Translations under genes and position numbers: made by a program
Notes under the pieces: model-generated
What the model saw: only the letters and a program-made list of their open reading frames with translations
What the model was told of the DNA's origin: nothing
Databases searched by the model: none
Shown here: piece by piece, positions 43,301 through 55,859 of the stretch
How positions within the stretch are numbered: the stretch's first letter is position 1
Layout: every line of letters starts with the position of its first letter
NCBI GenBank assembly: GCA_012845835.1
Contig: JABAKD010000023.1
Coordinates: 979,343-1,043,342 of the forward strand
Length of the DNA stretch: 64,000 nt
Direction: 5' to 3'
DNA from: Undaria pinnatifida
Lineage: Eukaryota; Sar; Phaeophyceae; Laminariales; Alariaceae

Positions 43301-46300
43301 AGGCTTGCATCTACAGTGCACACGGAATGATTGTAGCTGTATCCGCTTTCACAGTCTGCGGTTGCTTGATTTCTCTTTGTCGCGAACACACTACATCACC
43401 CCAATGTTGCCCAATAACCATCGACGAACGGGCCTCTGCAATCCTCTCCAAACCGTTCGTCTTGATCCATGGAGCAAACCTAGATAAAATGAGTGTGTGT
43501 CGAGCGATCTAGTTGTTCGAACTCCGTAGTGACAAATCCCTCTGCCGTTATTCTGACACTACACTACAGTCCGTAGCGATATATGGTTCGCCCTATGTCA
43601 CGTTTCGCACTTGAAGAAGTGTGCCGAATAGATGTATTTACGACGTAAGATACAACAGCAGCTGTAGAAGGAATATCTCTGGCACGACGTTCCTACGTTT
43701 CTCTGTCCTGGCACGCGCCCTGCCTTAACCACTATCAGAAGACTCACAATTTACACACGTCTTAAAAACAACACAACATACGAGTACCCATGCTCAGTAG
43801 GGAGCCTGGGTTCTGAGTCGCGGCGCATGGTACGGCAGAGGTATACCATTTTTCGTCTTTGGAATACATACCTCTCCCCAAAAAGGAGTTTCAGGAAAAA
43901 TAGGTGTGCAAAACCCGATGACCTACCCCAACGTCCTGGTACCTACTTTAGTTGCAAAACACACTCGAAATGCAAACCAAGAATGAAACCATGACAATTT
44001 TGGGTTGAGCAGCCCCGTCATGCAGGAAAATACGTCAAAGAGTGGTATACCTCTGTCGAAGCACCCGTTTCGTGCCAAGGGACCCTCACCATAACTTTAT
44101 AGGGCGAGCCGCACAACTCAACAGGCGCAACTATCGAGAGCCTACACCCGTACCGCGATCGAGCATCATGTGTGTGTCGTTCGCTCGTGTGGAACGGTCA
44201 TTGTGTTCCCATGCTTCACTAACCAAACCGGTGTCCACAAAGAACCGGGGTGCCGTATATCTAGTGTAATGTGCTATTACGAGTAAGTGATACCAGACAC
44301 ACATCTCGAACGAGACAGAAAATGTCGATTCAGCGCTGTCCGAAACTACAATGATGCCGTGGTACAGTGCATTTCTGCATATATAGTGCCGATATTGTTG
44401 GCTGACACATAGCGCCACAGAAGGGAGGCCGCCACCAAATACCAGGAATAGATCATCCCAGTATAGTATAAACCTGTGACATGATCAACGCCACGTTATG
44501 CCGGCGACCTGGCATCTCGGTTTCAATGTAATTGCTCAATATATTGCACTACGCGGATCCGGAGACAGATAGTTAATGACCAGACATAGAGATCGTACGG
44601 GTTAGTGAGTGTAGTTCTGTTTAACCGGCTAAGCCTTGCTATAATCCTCATCATAGATCGCGTTCTTCCACGTAATTAGTAGATGATTTACTTGTACTTT
44701 CGTATGCGTATCTTTATCTTGAATATTCGGTATGCAACTGTGATATCTCTTCTGCCCCTGGCACACACGATCTACCCGAACAAGTGCGCTATTACAATAC
44801 CGTAAATGTTTATAGTATACCTCGTACAGCAGTATTTTGAACTGTGTGGTATATCTGCCGTGGCCATGAATGAAGGCGATATTGCCATACTTTCTAGCCT
44901 ATCCCTGTCCCACCTCTTCCGACTTACTTCCATCATAAGTCACCTACGGTGGGTGATTGTCTCGTGCCTGGTGTCTTTCACCGTTTACTCTCCGCTGGTT
45001 TTGTAACAATGGCTTGCCGAGTACCAGGTGTACGTCAAGATACCGATATGTGCAACCACAGACGTAGCAACTTCGGGCCAAAGAATGCACGGCATGTCTA
45101 CGGAGCTCCTTAACTGATGGTACACTACAAAAAAACGATAAGCGTCCGACATGTTATACGCTCTTTTCGAACTCAACCGCATCCAGATGCAGTACCGCCG
45201 CAGCTTCGTCGGTGTGCCTCTGCCTGGACCTCGTGTTCAAGTCCCTCGTCGAAAAAGCCCGACAGCACTACCAGTGGAGCACGCAACTGGTCGAGGATAT
45301 GGTGGTAAGGATGACGAAGATATTAGGGACGAGCAATTAGTCGGGGTAGAACTATTGATGTCATTGGTGGAAGATGTTGGGGGCGAAGGCTTTTTCGGCC
45401 AGACAAAAAAAAGCGGGGGAGACGGTGAATTTGAATTGTGCGATCGACGATGTTCGTGTGCTCTCAAAAGTTTGATACTATATGATTTCGTGTGACATCG
45501 GTACAGTACAGGGCACAGTTACGTCTTGCACTATCCAGCACGCCTGGTTCGTATATGACCGGAATTTACGGTACCTGGCTCCCTGTTGTGGAAACGGACA
45601 CCAGTATACATTCATTGACAACGAGGCGTCGGATACACAGGGCAGCAACCATAGCGTAAGTTCAAGATAAACCAGTACCCACAGTTCACTATCAATCACA
45701 AATGCTAGTTTAGCAAGTACCTCGCATGTAGGGCAGGTCAAATGGCGTAGTAGTTACCAGGTACAACTTGGCGTTGCACCTCAGCCTCCAAAAAGGGGTC
45801 GCGTCAAGCCATACGGGTTAACGCAGAACACCGATTCAGCTATTGTTGTGAGCAGATGACACATATCCAAATTCAACTTATATTGGTGATATTAACTATC
45901 CAGAGGTTTGATTGAAAATGTGTGCGTCACCGGAGATATATCAAATAGACTTATTTGCTCGTTCGAAGTTTCAACAGTTGATGTACAAGCTTTCTCCTCG
46001 GCGTAGTTTATGGAAAATATTGTAATTGATACATGATGCTCGTGATTTAGTACTTTCAGGACCTGTAATAATCACGCGGGGACATTAACCGGCTATCCCC
46101 AGGCTAAGGATAATGCGTTTCATGGTATAAAAAAGGTAAAATCACACGTTGAGCTTGGCAACCGGCTTGGATTTACGCCACATTTAGGAGGGTATTTAGG
46201 AGTTCTATCCTGGTTTCAGGCACTGGCTTTTGGGTAGGGGGTAGGGGTAGGCGTGGGTGCCGATCTCGAGGGCTGTGAGAAGTGCCGAGAGAGGAAGGAT

Positions 46301-46328
46301 TCTCGTCACAGCTTTTCCCTAACTAATA
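43301..46328. other. No recognisable gene
   Basis: Scattered ACCAGG words (44437, 45020, 45754) suggest the degenerate array continues faintly. The plus frame at 45151-45495 (114 codons, acidic middle part) is GC-rich and unrecognised, with an equally open minus frame opposite. Confidence 0.35.
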
Positions 46329-46679
46329 ATGCGTGTTTCTCGGCATATTGCACTCGAAAGCTTCAGAAGGAGGACACACGTGAAGTTACCATTGCATGCC
46401 GTCCTCGGTCTGGCAGCACTACAGGCAATAGATATCGCCCCCTACTGGTGCGGCGACGACGGTTTTCGAAAAATATTCCACTGTGCCGGCGTTGCGGGTA
46501 ACAACAAATATCAGTTCGAGGAAGAGTTTGGGGAAAAAATGCTGACGGTGGTCGGTACATACCGTCCGGTCCCCCTTACCAATATTGAACGAAAATCGAC
46601 AAATGGGTGCACCTGCATCGTCGGCAAAGGCAGAAGGGCGTGTAAGGAGCCCATGTGTGGAAATGAGTGCCCATCATGA
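46329..46679 (+). CDS. Hypothetical 116-residue protein
   Basis: An ATG frame. A moderately hydrophobic stretch (about residues 18-37) is followed by a region with seven cysteines, including CGDDGF near residue 44 and a C-terminal CTC...C...C...C pattern. Cysteine spacing like this would suit a small secreted or metal-binding protein. The N-terminus is basic and could be misassigned. Not recognised, with no second copy in the window. A chance frame remains quite possible. Confidence 0.25.
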   Translation: MRVSRHIALESFRRRTHVKLPLHAVLGLAALQAIDIAPYWCGDDGFRKIFHCAGVAGNNKYQFEEEFGEKMLTVVGTYRPVPLTNIERKSTNGCTCIVGKGRRACKEPMCGNECPS

Positions 46680-46829
46680 ATATCGTATCACTTGCGAAGT
46701 ACATGCGAGCACCGGCCGGTAGTATGGTGGGACTACTACTACGGCAGCAGCAGAAGTAATCGCCAAAACACCTCCAATATCTCGAACCTACTGCTGCTGT
46801 TTCATCATTTTAGGCAACAGTCTCGTGAT

Positions 46830-47540
46830 AAGTGTACTCACATACAGGGGGGAAGAGAGGAGGAAGGTCCAGATACGCATGGCTGTCTCGTGGCCAAGAT
46901 ATACATAAGGGTACTTGCATACAGGGGGGAAGATTGGAGATAGGTCCAGGTGTGTATGGTTGGACTGCTTGAAAATATTCAAAAGCAGCAGCAGTACATC
47001 CGAGATACTGCAGGTGGACTCATGAATTACGAAACGTGAGACGTTAAACATTGACCGGTCAACTGATGGAACTCAAGTCGTGGCCAAGATATACCAAGGT
47101 GTACTCGCATAAAGGGGGGAAGAGAGGAGATAAGTCCAGGTGTGTATGGCAGTCTCGTGGCCAAGATATGCAAAGTGTACATAGGTGTACTCGCATACTG
47201 GGGGGAAGAGAGGAGATATGTCCAGGTTCGTGTGGTTGGACTGCTTAATATGATGAAACTGCAGCAGTACGTTTGAGATATTGAAGGTGGACTCATGAAT
47301 CACGAAACATGCGACGTTAAACATTGACCGGCAACATGTTGGAACTCAGGTCGTGGCCAAGATATACATAGATGTACTCTTATCAAGGAGGAAGAGAGGT
47401 GACAAGTCTACGTACGTATGGTTGGACTGCTTAATATGATGACAGCAGCAGCAGTACGTTCGAGATGTTGGAGGTGGACTCATGAATCACATAATAATGC
47501 TACGTTAAAACTTGACCAGTCAACTTTTGGAACTCAGTAC
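46830..47540 (+). repeat. Tandem repeat, about 200-270-bp units
   Basis: TCGTGGCCAAGATAT recurs at about 46889, 47079, 47155 and 47351. Each is followed by GTACTCGCATA-like, GGGGGGAAGAGAGGAGATA, GTCCAGGTGTGTATGG, TTGGACTGCTT, CAGCAGCAGTACGTTC and GTGGACTCATGAATCAC, with one shortened unit in the middle. Frames on both strands through it are repeat products. Confidence 0.9.
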
Positions 47541-48671
47541 CGACTGCTCAACTGGTCGAACTCAGGGTTGACGTATTCTAGATTTTCTTGCGAAAACCGA
47601 GTACAGCAGGAACGCAGCCCGGGCACATGGAAAGTACGTCCGAGGCCTCCTCCGACAAAATCAGTGTCGGGGATCAAGATGAGAGAGGTTCGGGACGAGG
47701 GGTGATCCTCATCGCAAGGCAGCAGGGAAGAAGGACAAAAATACGTCTAAGAGATGCCGAGGAGCGTTATCCGAGCAGCAGCTGCTGTTTTTCACATAAT
47801 TCTATGACGAGAAAATAAGCGGATGCTGGTGTCTCTCAAAGCTCCCCCTAATCCATGGTCGAAATCAAGTTGCGAAAAGTATCACCTTCAAATTAAAGGT
47901 ATGAAGCGTATTCGGTTCATTGCCAAAAAAAAAAATATATATTCCTCGACTAAAAAAACTATTATTTCAGCGACGACCGCATGGAGATTACTTTTTAAGA
48001 CGTTTTCTCAGATGTCAGATCATCCACCCCTACGCTGAGCATAGTTGACATTGGTTCTGGGAAAAACATTAACAACGTGTCTTTTAATGGACCAGGTATA
48101 CCCTGCACTTGTATGCCAATCCGGACCTTAAAGGTTTGTTGTGATGTTGCAGCTGTAACTTAAGATAACATTTCCTCAATGCCTCGCTGACCATTCTGGC
48201 TTTGTGAAAAAGCCTCACCAAACAAAATGCATAGACTCGTCTACTACGAAGGCGCCCAGTGTTTGCTCGTATTTGTTCGTCCATCTCAAGGGGAAAGGAG
48301 ATAGCGTCAAAGTGGGTAGCGTCAAAGTGGGTAATCCGCTCAACTGTAAGAAAGTAGTATTTCGATAAAAAAAACACACGGAGTATCAGAAATGTACGGC
48401 GCCCCCGCCAAGTAGGCGTGACAAAGTACCAGAAATGCTGTCGCTGCTCCGGTTTCTACTGCTGCACGTACGTGGTACTATCTGGGTTGCCGAGGGTTGG
48501 TCGCGTACACGATGGTAACTTTACAGACTTGATGAATGATGCACTTTTTTGGTAAGCCAGACGTATGTGAGAGAAAGACGTAATAAAATACGTTCTCCTG
48601 TTAGCTACTATATTGCTGCTGCACTGCTCATCGCATACGTCAAGCGCTGTCCTCGCTGGTCCTCACGCGTT
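47541..48671. other. No recognisable gene
   Basis: Short frames only. The last 35 bases of the preceding tandem repeat (AACTGGTCGAACTCAGG) fade out here. An A-rich/TA stretch occurs at about 47924-47942. Confidence 0.45.
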
Positions 48672-48885
48672 TACTACAGGATGCTGCAGGTGCTGCACCT
48701 TTGTGGAGCTGCCATCATTGCTGAACGTGCGTGAGAATACCCTGCTGTGCTCGAAATTAGATCGAGCGTATTTGTCGTTTACTAGAGGATGCTGCAGGTG
48801 CTGCACCTTTGTGGAGCTGCCATCATTGCTGAACGTGCGTGAGAATACCCTGCTGTGCCCGAAAATAGATCGAGCGTATTTGTTC
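48672..48885 (+). repeat. 107-bp tandem duplication
   Basis: TTTACTA(C/G)AGGATGCTGC through GATCGAGCGTATTTGT is present twice with few differences (48679 versus 48786 for AGGATGCTG). The 94-codon frame across it contains the same LPSLLNVRENTLLC peptide twice. 107 is not a multiple of three, so that match comes with indels near the edges. Confidence 0.9.
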
Positions 48886-48999
48886 TGCTACATCTGAGTT
48901 TCAGCTCCGGTTAACCGCTTTGCAACTGCAAAACCGTGTTTGGGGACAAAATTACTTGGCTTTAGTACAAAGAGGGGTTCGGGGGCTCTAAAGGGGTTA

Positions 49000-50950
49000 A
49001 GGTTTACATGTACTAGGGTAAGTACACGTGCACTTCTTGGCCCTGCTATCTGCCACGCCCGCTGCTATGCTGCATCTGATGTACAAGGTGTCGCGATTTT
49101 AGTGCAGCCGCAGCGGCGGCTGGCGTAGTTATTCTCCCGCGCTCGTGAGGAAAACAACGCAAACCTAGGCACTGATAATCGGCTGATGTTGCACAGCAGT
49201 TTTCAACAGAAAAAGGGGTTCGTATACGTATGCCGAACAATCGAACCCACCCGGAGGTCTCCTATAAAACTCAGGTGCACGTGGACAGCAATCTAGCATT
49301 ACATGGTACCCCGAGGAGGTCAAACGCAGCGCGGTCGGGGTTGTGCCTAGTTTGATGCAATGGTACAGACACAAACTTAATGACTTCTTGGCTTGGTATG
49401 AAGGCGCGGAGAAAAGTCTTACAGTCTCCTGCTGCTGTTGTGCTAGCACGAACACTATTTTGGAGGAACACGTCCTCCACAATGAGCCTCACCTCTCCGC
49501 CCAGCAGGCTGACCGAAACGAAAGGAAGACGTGGAAACAATGCCCGAAACGCCGGTGGTCTAATCTAGAAAACTTCACCAAGCCGAAGGTAGGCAGGGAG
49601 TTGTGTAGCAAATGGTAGCTGCGCCAAGGAGGTGGTTTCACGAAGCGCAGCTGGGTTTTAAGAGCCTCCACGTTGCATGGTATACTACACACGGCTTGTC
49701 ATTGTAATTCCACGAGGAATGTTAGGTTTCGCCGATACGGAGGCGGACAGATCGGGGGTAGGGGACGGATATCTTCTTACCATCCGCCCAAGCTGCCTCA
49801 TGCTCGTTCAAGGTAGAGACACGGAGCCCCGCTCCCCTACTAACAAGCCTTTTGATCAAGAGTGCGTCTGAACCTCAAGGGCCCACATCATCGTCTCACG
49901 TCCTTTCCTCTTTGCTGGCGTGCCAAAGCAACGTCGTCGTCATTGCAGCTTTTCGGTCTTCATCTACCACTTATTTTTTTCAGTAAAAATAATCCGAGAG
50001 GTAAGACTCATGAGGGGGTTATCCAACACACCACACCAGTGGCTTGACAGCAGCAGCAGGGTATGCAACTAGAATTTCCCCCCATTTCCTCAGATAACGC
50101 TCTCCATACATTTCCTCCCTCGTTTACCCACTGTCGCTGGGCAACCGCAGCCGCGTTCGAAGCAGTTCTGATTTATTTTCTAGGAAGAAGTATTCAATTC
50201 GGAAACGATGTTTTGGCCCACGCGTTCTTCCAGAGCAGAGTAATGAGACGGACACTAATTTATACGTCCCCAGTAACTATTTTAGACCCTAGCCTTAACC
50301 CTGGTACCTGATTCTGAACCCAACCCTTCATATACTAGTGACTAATAACAGGTCCCGGCCTCTATACCTTCATTAGTTCTGTCTGCGGTTCTTGGTGTAC
50401 ACCGAAGACACAGGGGAAGACCAGCAATCAAAATAACATCGAGCACCAAAACCTGGTCATGTGGTGGATGGGATGCGAACTGAACAAAACAACCAAATTC
50501 AAAGGGAATATGTACATCGGTTGTATTTTCGATTTGTTTCACAGCAAAAATGAAAAATTCTCGTACGACTGTCGTGCGGTTCTGCTTGTAGCAGGGACGG
50601 CGTTACCATCCGCAGCAGCAGCACTAGAAGCAGAAGGTGGCGCAGCGGTAGTAACAGCAGCACGGCACACGAGAGCACATCCGTCTCAGCGTCTGCGGAT
50701 ATCTCTTCGATCGAGGTCCTTAAATTAGCTACGCGTACGATAGCAACATGGTTCCCGTTTTCGTCCGTTTAATTCTTGAGCGTGGACAATCTACATATCC
50801 AATCACTAAAACACAAACAATGTCGGCGGTACGTATTCCTCATCACGCGCCAAAACTACGGTACGGTTTCGTAACGTTTTTTTGCACAGCAGACCGTCCA
50901 AAACGCTGCAAGGAGCACGATAGCTTCCTTTTTCTTCTGGCAAAGGCGGA
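49000..50950 (+). repeat. Family A copy 2 (about 1.9 kb)
   Basis: Colinear with 100-2050. The copies share the order of a GCAGCGGCGGC-like block, TATAAAACTCA, RNTS...LTSxPSR-like coding potential, ACACGGAGCCCCGCT, the GCA-rich block and a final ATCCAATCAC(C/T)(A/G)AAAC stretch. The 50459-50728 frame covers the GCA-rich block with core SYDCRAVLLVAG. An old duplicate of a gene or transposon; no domain is recognised. Confidence 0.6.
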
Positions 50951-51689
50951 TGCTCTGACGTGCATGCAGCAGTAATGGCCGCAGCAGAAAGGTGCCGCAG
51001 CAGCAGCAACAGTCTGCGAAAATACCACAAGCAGAAGTCACTGTACTCGTGTGTAATATTGGCTGCAATGCAGCTGCAGTATATAAAATAACAGAGGCAA
51101 GTTGTGTAGGTTGTTGTTCTCATATTATCTGGCATAATATAGTCCGTGGTCACAGGACAGGCTCTAGTCACTCTGAAGATGAAGATTACCCCAGGGGGAA
51201 AACGGAGACAAAGCAAAGGTGGTACAAGCATATACCATAGCTGACGTAATTTATGCCCCCGCAAGCAAGATATACAAAGTGACATCTGGAGTCAGCCTAC
51301 GATATACCGGGTCTATACTGGTTCAAACGTCTCGCTACTCGCGCCTGGAAAAATAGATTTATCGCTTTACACCCAAAAAAGACTACCACGTATTTTTTAG
51401 ACCTAGTACCTAACACTACGCATACGTAAGTCAGACGCGGGTCAATTGGAAAGAAGATTGAATAAATGATAAGAAGATACAGAAAAGGAAAACATGGAAA
51501 ATATAAGAAGGCGAAAAGGAAAAGGAAAGAAACGAAAAGACCAAAGACAAGAGGAAGCAAGGAGAAGAAAATAGTTAAGACGACATACTAGCAGACCCTA
51601 GCGACTGACTAAAGACGGCATTTGGCTCATAGCGGGTATCAAGTGCATCAATCGCACTAGGGAGAGAACGCAACAAGACGAATACGTCC
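50951..51689. other. No recognisable gene
   Basis: CAG-rich at 50990-51010 and purine-rich at 51460-51570 (many GAAAAGGAAA words). No frame of interest. Confidence 0.45.
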
Positions 51690-52520
51690 CGGCGGTCTTA
51701 CGCTGACTTGTGACAGCTATCATAAGGCCCACCTTTTTCAACACGATGATGACCACACCCAGACCTTAGTCTCTTGGGCAGGACGACCCCCATCCCTCTC
51801 CAAGCTCGCTTAGAGATGTCGACGGTGGATGGCGCAGTCGCGGCCTTTGCGCTTGGCTGTGCAGTTTGCGTCCCGCCGTTTAATTCCATTTCGCATGAAC
51901 AACTCGGCTCCCTCCTGTACTCGTGAAAACTTTCTGCAGGCCTTCTGAGCAGCCTTTAGCCACCTTTCGAATTTCATTCCAAAAACCGAAATATCCTTCA
52001 TCCAATGAGCCGGCCAGTCCTTCTCCTTCCCCTCTGAGTAGCCCTTACCCTCAACACGCTCCCCAAATATCACCCTCTAGGTTGTTGTCGTCGCGCTTCC
52101 GGTTCCGCCATCCAAGGTATCAGAAGAGCATGGAGTGGTGAACCCGTCGTGGCCTACAGTTGTCAGTCTTGTTCGGGCTTTGCGGTATGCAAACGTAGAG
52201 TAGTGTCTCGATTACCTCGGCTTTCACCGACAGCACCTTCAACAAAAAAGCGCATACTTTGCTGATCACAGATTACCATCTTGTACCGTTGCAAGCACGC
52301 CCATGACCTCTGAAGACGCCGCGTTGTTTCAATTCTAAGGTCTCTGTCTGCGGTGATGGCCCCGCCCAAATACACAAACTCGATTGCTTGTCGGTATACC
52401 TGGCCGGCGCCATTGATTGTGAACGACACATTCCCGCCGCCTTCGGTTTGCAGCCACGTGATATTTGTTTTCGCCTCGGAGTCCGTAAGCCCGAACGCCA
52501 GAGACATGAACCTGAGTCAA
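51690..52520 (-). pseudogene. LINE (non-LTR retrotransposon) ORF2 C-terminal relic
   Basis: The minus frame 52163-52507 contains FVYLGGAITADRDL followed by TRRLQRSWACLQRYK, the well-known motif after the reverse-transcriptase catalytic domain of LINE ORF2 proteins. Further along, 51810-52073 (another minus frame) has GKGYSEGKEKDW and KAAQKACRKFSRVQEGAE, which fits the extreme C-terminus of such proteins. The part between them is missing or shifted, and the catalytic region upstream is absent. It is therefore a truncated, frame-broken insertion. It marks a LINE family active in this genome's past. Confidence 0.8.
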
Positions 52521-52640
52521 AAAGCCAGTATATTATGTATCTCGAGCACGATCAAGCATAGCGTTTATTCGGGCAACCTCAGGCAAAACCGGAATTAATA
52601 GTACCCGAAACGTGTAACAACGGCAGTCCAGAAAGCAACA

Positions 52641-52938
52641 TCACCTCCGAACGAGGCCCTGCTCGGTTTGGCCGCCGTACATGCCCATGTGTCGTTTGTC
52701 GTGAACCTTCAACTTAAACAGTGAGTGATATTCCGGCCAAGTCGTTATCCGGATTCCACGTAATTGAACACCAAGTCGTGACCCAGAATACGGTTCTATC
52801 GACTGGTCATTCATTTCTTCGACGGTGTAAGCGGTTAAAGGATTCATCGAGTCAGCAATAACCTTGAAACAAACAAAGTCCGGACAGGAGCCTTCAACAA
52901 CACCACCAACGGGTAAGGTCGGCCGTGGCATCGACGGA
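52641..52938 (-). other. Possible internal exon, unknown protein
   Basis: An open stretch of about 98 codons with natural-looking composition (PLTAYTVEEMNDQSIEPYSG, then RITTWPEYHSLFKLKVHDKR). It is preceded on minus by ...GGTACAG|GTCC and ends ...CGGAG|GTGATG, good 3' and 5' splice signals. No family is recognised. It lies next to the LINE relic and could belong to a different gene or to another mobile element. Confidence 0.3.
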
Positions 52939-54339
52939 CCTGTACCCTATCTCCCAACGAAACGCACACAGGCCTACAGCACGTTGCCGTTGAGAGGTTA
53001 TTACGAATCTTCAGCTTGTCCAGCATGGCGGGCGCCTCCCTGTAACGGTAGTCGCCGTGCTCTGTCATTGCTGTGCGTTCGTGCTTCAAATGTTCGCCAT
53101 TTGCTTCATGAAATCGACGAGTTTTTTCGTTGCATTGAAGGAGTTTTCCTTTCCTGTAGGTGTAAAACACGGCGATGAACGATTTCCTGAGCCTGGGAAA
53201 TGTACTTTTGGAGATCACTGTAGGTGCTTAAGTTAGGCGATGCCCACGCATGTCTAACGACGAAACCTCGATGTCGCAGTTTTTCCCCTTTGTCGGTATC
53301 CCTTTCTTGTTTTTTTCAAGTAGTATTTAAACGGTAGCAATGAGTTCGACAAATCATTGGTCGACGGCTACTTTTGCGTGCTGCGAAATATACCGGTTGC
53401 CCGTTTACAATATGTTCTTATGGGTCAAAGCCTGATCAATAGTAGCAATAGACATTATGCCCGCAGTGAGCCATTGTGATGACATCAACGTCTTTGATAA
53501 TATGAAAACTATTCTCGACTTTCAATATGACATTATGTCATACTAATGCTGACATGTTTTTACCCTAGTTTGTTCGCCCTTTTGGTATGATTGGTACCAA
53601 CACCAGGCAAATCAACTTTTTGCTGACAAAATGCCTTCTTATGTGCACGCCCGATATAACGCACGCAACAATCGATCGAGACCGAATTGACGATGTGCGC
53701 AGAACGCTTTTTTGACGTGTCGAACATCTCTGGGCGAACCAGCGAGAATGGAAACTGTTTTCTTTCTACTTTGCGTGGTTTGTCGTACGTCGTTCTGAGC
53801 GACAACTTTGTTTCTCTTCTGTAGAATTCACAGATACTGTCGGCCTGTCCTGTATGGTTCAACAAAAAGCAAGGCTGTTGTTTGGTACATGTTTACAAAA
53901 TGACAGTATATTGGCCAAATCACGAATTGCGAGAATATTTCACCCAATACCCGACGAATTTGAGATTGGTCAGAACCTCTGCTTTTGGGCCGCTTTTCTT
54001 TGTCGTCTATACTGAACATTCAAAACGCTATCCCCAATGTATGCCAAGCATACCGTACGGACAAAACGCACTATCTCATCAGCTTCTCGCACGACGTCCA
54101 TACGCCCACAGAGCCCCACTTTGCGCTTGCTCTAGCCCCAACCCTTCGTACGGAGTCACTCTAAGGTGTCCACGAAAACCTGGGCGTGGTAGACAGCGTC
54201 GACAAGGCACGGGGTTGAAGCACCCTCTGTGCTCTGAATTGTATTCTGATGAATGAACGTCACACCGAAAACCTGAATGCATCACACCAAAACGTTTGTC
54301 TTGCTTGAACACGTTCACCATGATAGGTAGAGTCTGACG
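52939..54339. other. Weak frames, no assigned gene
   Basis: Minus frame 52844-53218 (basic, containing MTEHGDYRYREAPAML) could be an exon upstream of the 52641 frame. Minus frame 53560-53865 has no ATG start but reads like protein (ETKLSLRTTYDKPRKVERKQ). Neither matches a family I know. Confidence 0.25.
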
Positions 54340-54830
54340 AAATGTACTATCGCGGCAACGCCCCCCCGCCTTTTTTCCTAGGAAATCGCGTAGTATGTGG
54401 AATTACACCGTCTGTTTCGTCAAACGGTACAGGGAGCAGGAAGATTGGTGCATGCTGCAGAAGTCAGGCTGATGACGCGATGCCCCCTTCCCCTCCTCAA
54501 AGAGCGCTCGGATGGACGTATACACTTGCGATTAGTGTTCCACCTTGCAAACGAAACCGGTCAACAGACTACCCGTTTATGCGTCCTTGGGTTCGTTTTG
54601 GGCGCATTGGACCTTTACCAATTGTCTCACTAGGTTCTCGTTCCTTCAACGGAAAACACACTTGTATCCACCCCGACGAGCGGGTTCTTGTGCGGAGAGT
54701 GGCGTAAATGAAATCCGACAGAATCATTGCCCCAACGCGGCCTATCACACGCTTGCGTAAACTGAATAGGGCTTTGGATTGATAGAGGGTCTCCATGTGT
54801 GCGCCTACTGGGTAGTATTGGGTACCAGGC
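54340..54830 (+). repeat. Dispersed fragment related to 38.9 kb and family A
   Basis: 54370-54510 matches 38940-39085 (inverted). 54765-54805 (GAATAGGGCTTTGG ... GAGGGTCTCC) resembles 729-758 in family A. The minus frame 54569-55141 (190 codons) crosses these borders and is therefore doubtful as a gene. Confidence 0.4.
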
Positions 54831-55859
54831 AACAACACAGTCGTGATAGCTGCCGCTCTCTCTCGGTGAAACGTATGCTCGCTGTCAAAACGAGTTGTCT
54901 GGCTACAGGAGTGCAAATGTGGCATGTTGTAACACCTGCTTCGTCCAATTAAATAAGACCAGTGTAGAAAGCAAATACTGTGATTTTTTTTGTTTTTTTT
55001 ATACATAACTCCCCATTGTATAAGAACAGTGAAGTTTTCGTAGCTTCGAACAGTGCTCAATACATTACTCCAAATACGACGTTTAAGGCATTTGCTGCCG
55101 TAATTCGATGAACGCTCCGTTGCGCTAGTCAAAAACCACAAAAATTATTGTAGAATAATGAAAGTAAATCGTAGTTGCTCACCTGACGAAGTCAATCGTT
55201 CAGAAAATTTTGCCCGAATAAGTGCAACCCCCACAATCATTCAAATCGAGTCGCGTTCTGTCGTACATTTGTCACATACGATTTTTCGTTGGTTTCATGC
55301 AGTCTGAAAATGACGTTCGCATAAAGGAATGGAAAAAAATAAACGGAAATATGAAATTTTACATTAACCAAAGTCGTTCGTACATCTTGTTCCTGCCGCT
55401 TTACCAAATGTGAGTTGTGACGTTTCCGTCGACGACAGGTCCTCCCTTCCCCTATTACATTCAAACGCGGCCTTAAATGGACTAGTTTTGTAATGTGAAA
55501 TCATCGTTGCGTTGTGAACTCGTCAGAATATATGTTTTCTGCTGGGTCGGTTGCCTCTGCTGTACGATTCTGGTGATCAATCCGCCGTCGATTGGGAGAC
55601 TTCTCTTCCTGTCGCCGTTCGCTATAGTTCCTCGTGTCTTTTCCACTGGAGGGTGTAGCGTTTAACCTCTTCACTACGATTTATAGTCTCCCCACGCTAC
55701 GGTTGCAAATACGTGTATAAGCTCCTAAAAAAAGAGTGCCGGTGTCGGACGCGGAACACGACTCCGGAGGCATTCGTTCGTGGAACCCGCCCGACGTGAC
55801 CACGGGAGTCTTAACAAAAGTTATATCGTAAACTACCACGATGGTTTTAGAAATTGAAA
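54831..55859. other. No recognisable gene
   Basis: Contains T runs near 54985 and 54993 and the distal part of the 190-codon minus frame described above. Nothing else is recognised. Confidence 0.4.

Noticed and set aside
54569-55141. 190-codon minus frame as a gene
   Set aside because: It overlaps fragments shared with family A and with 38.9 kb and has no recognisable domain; kept only as a note.
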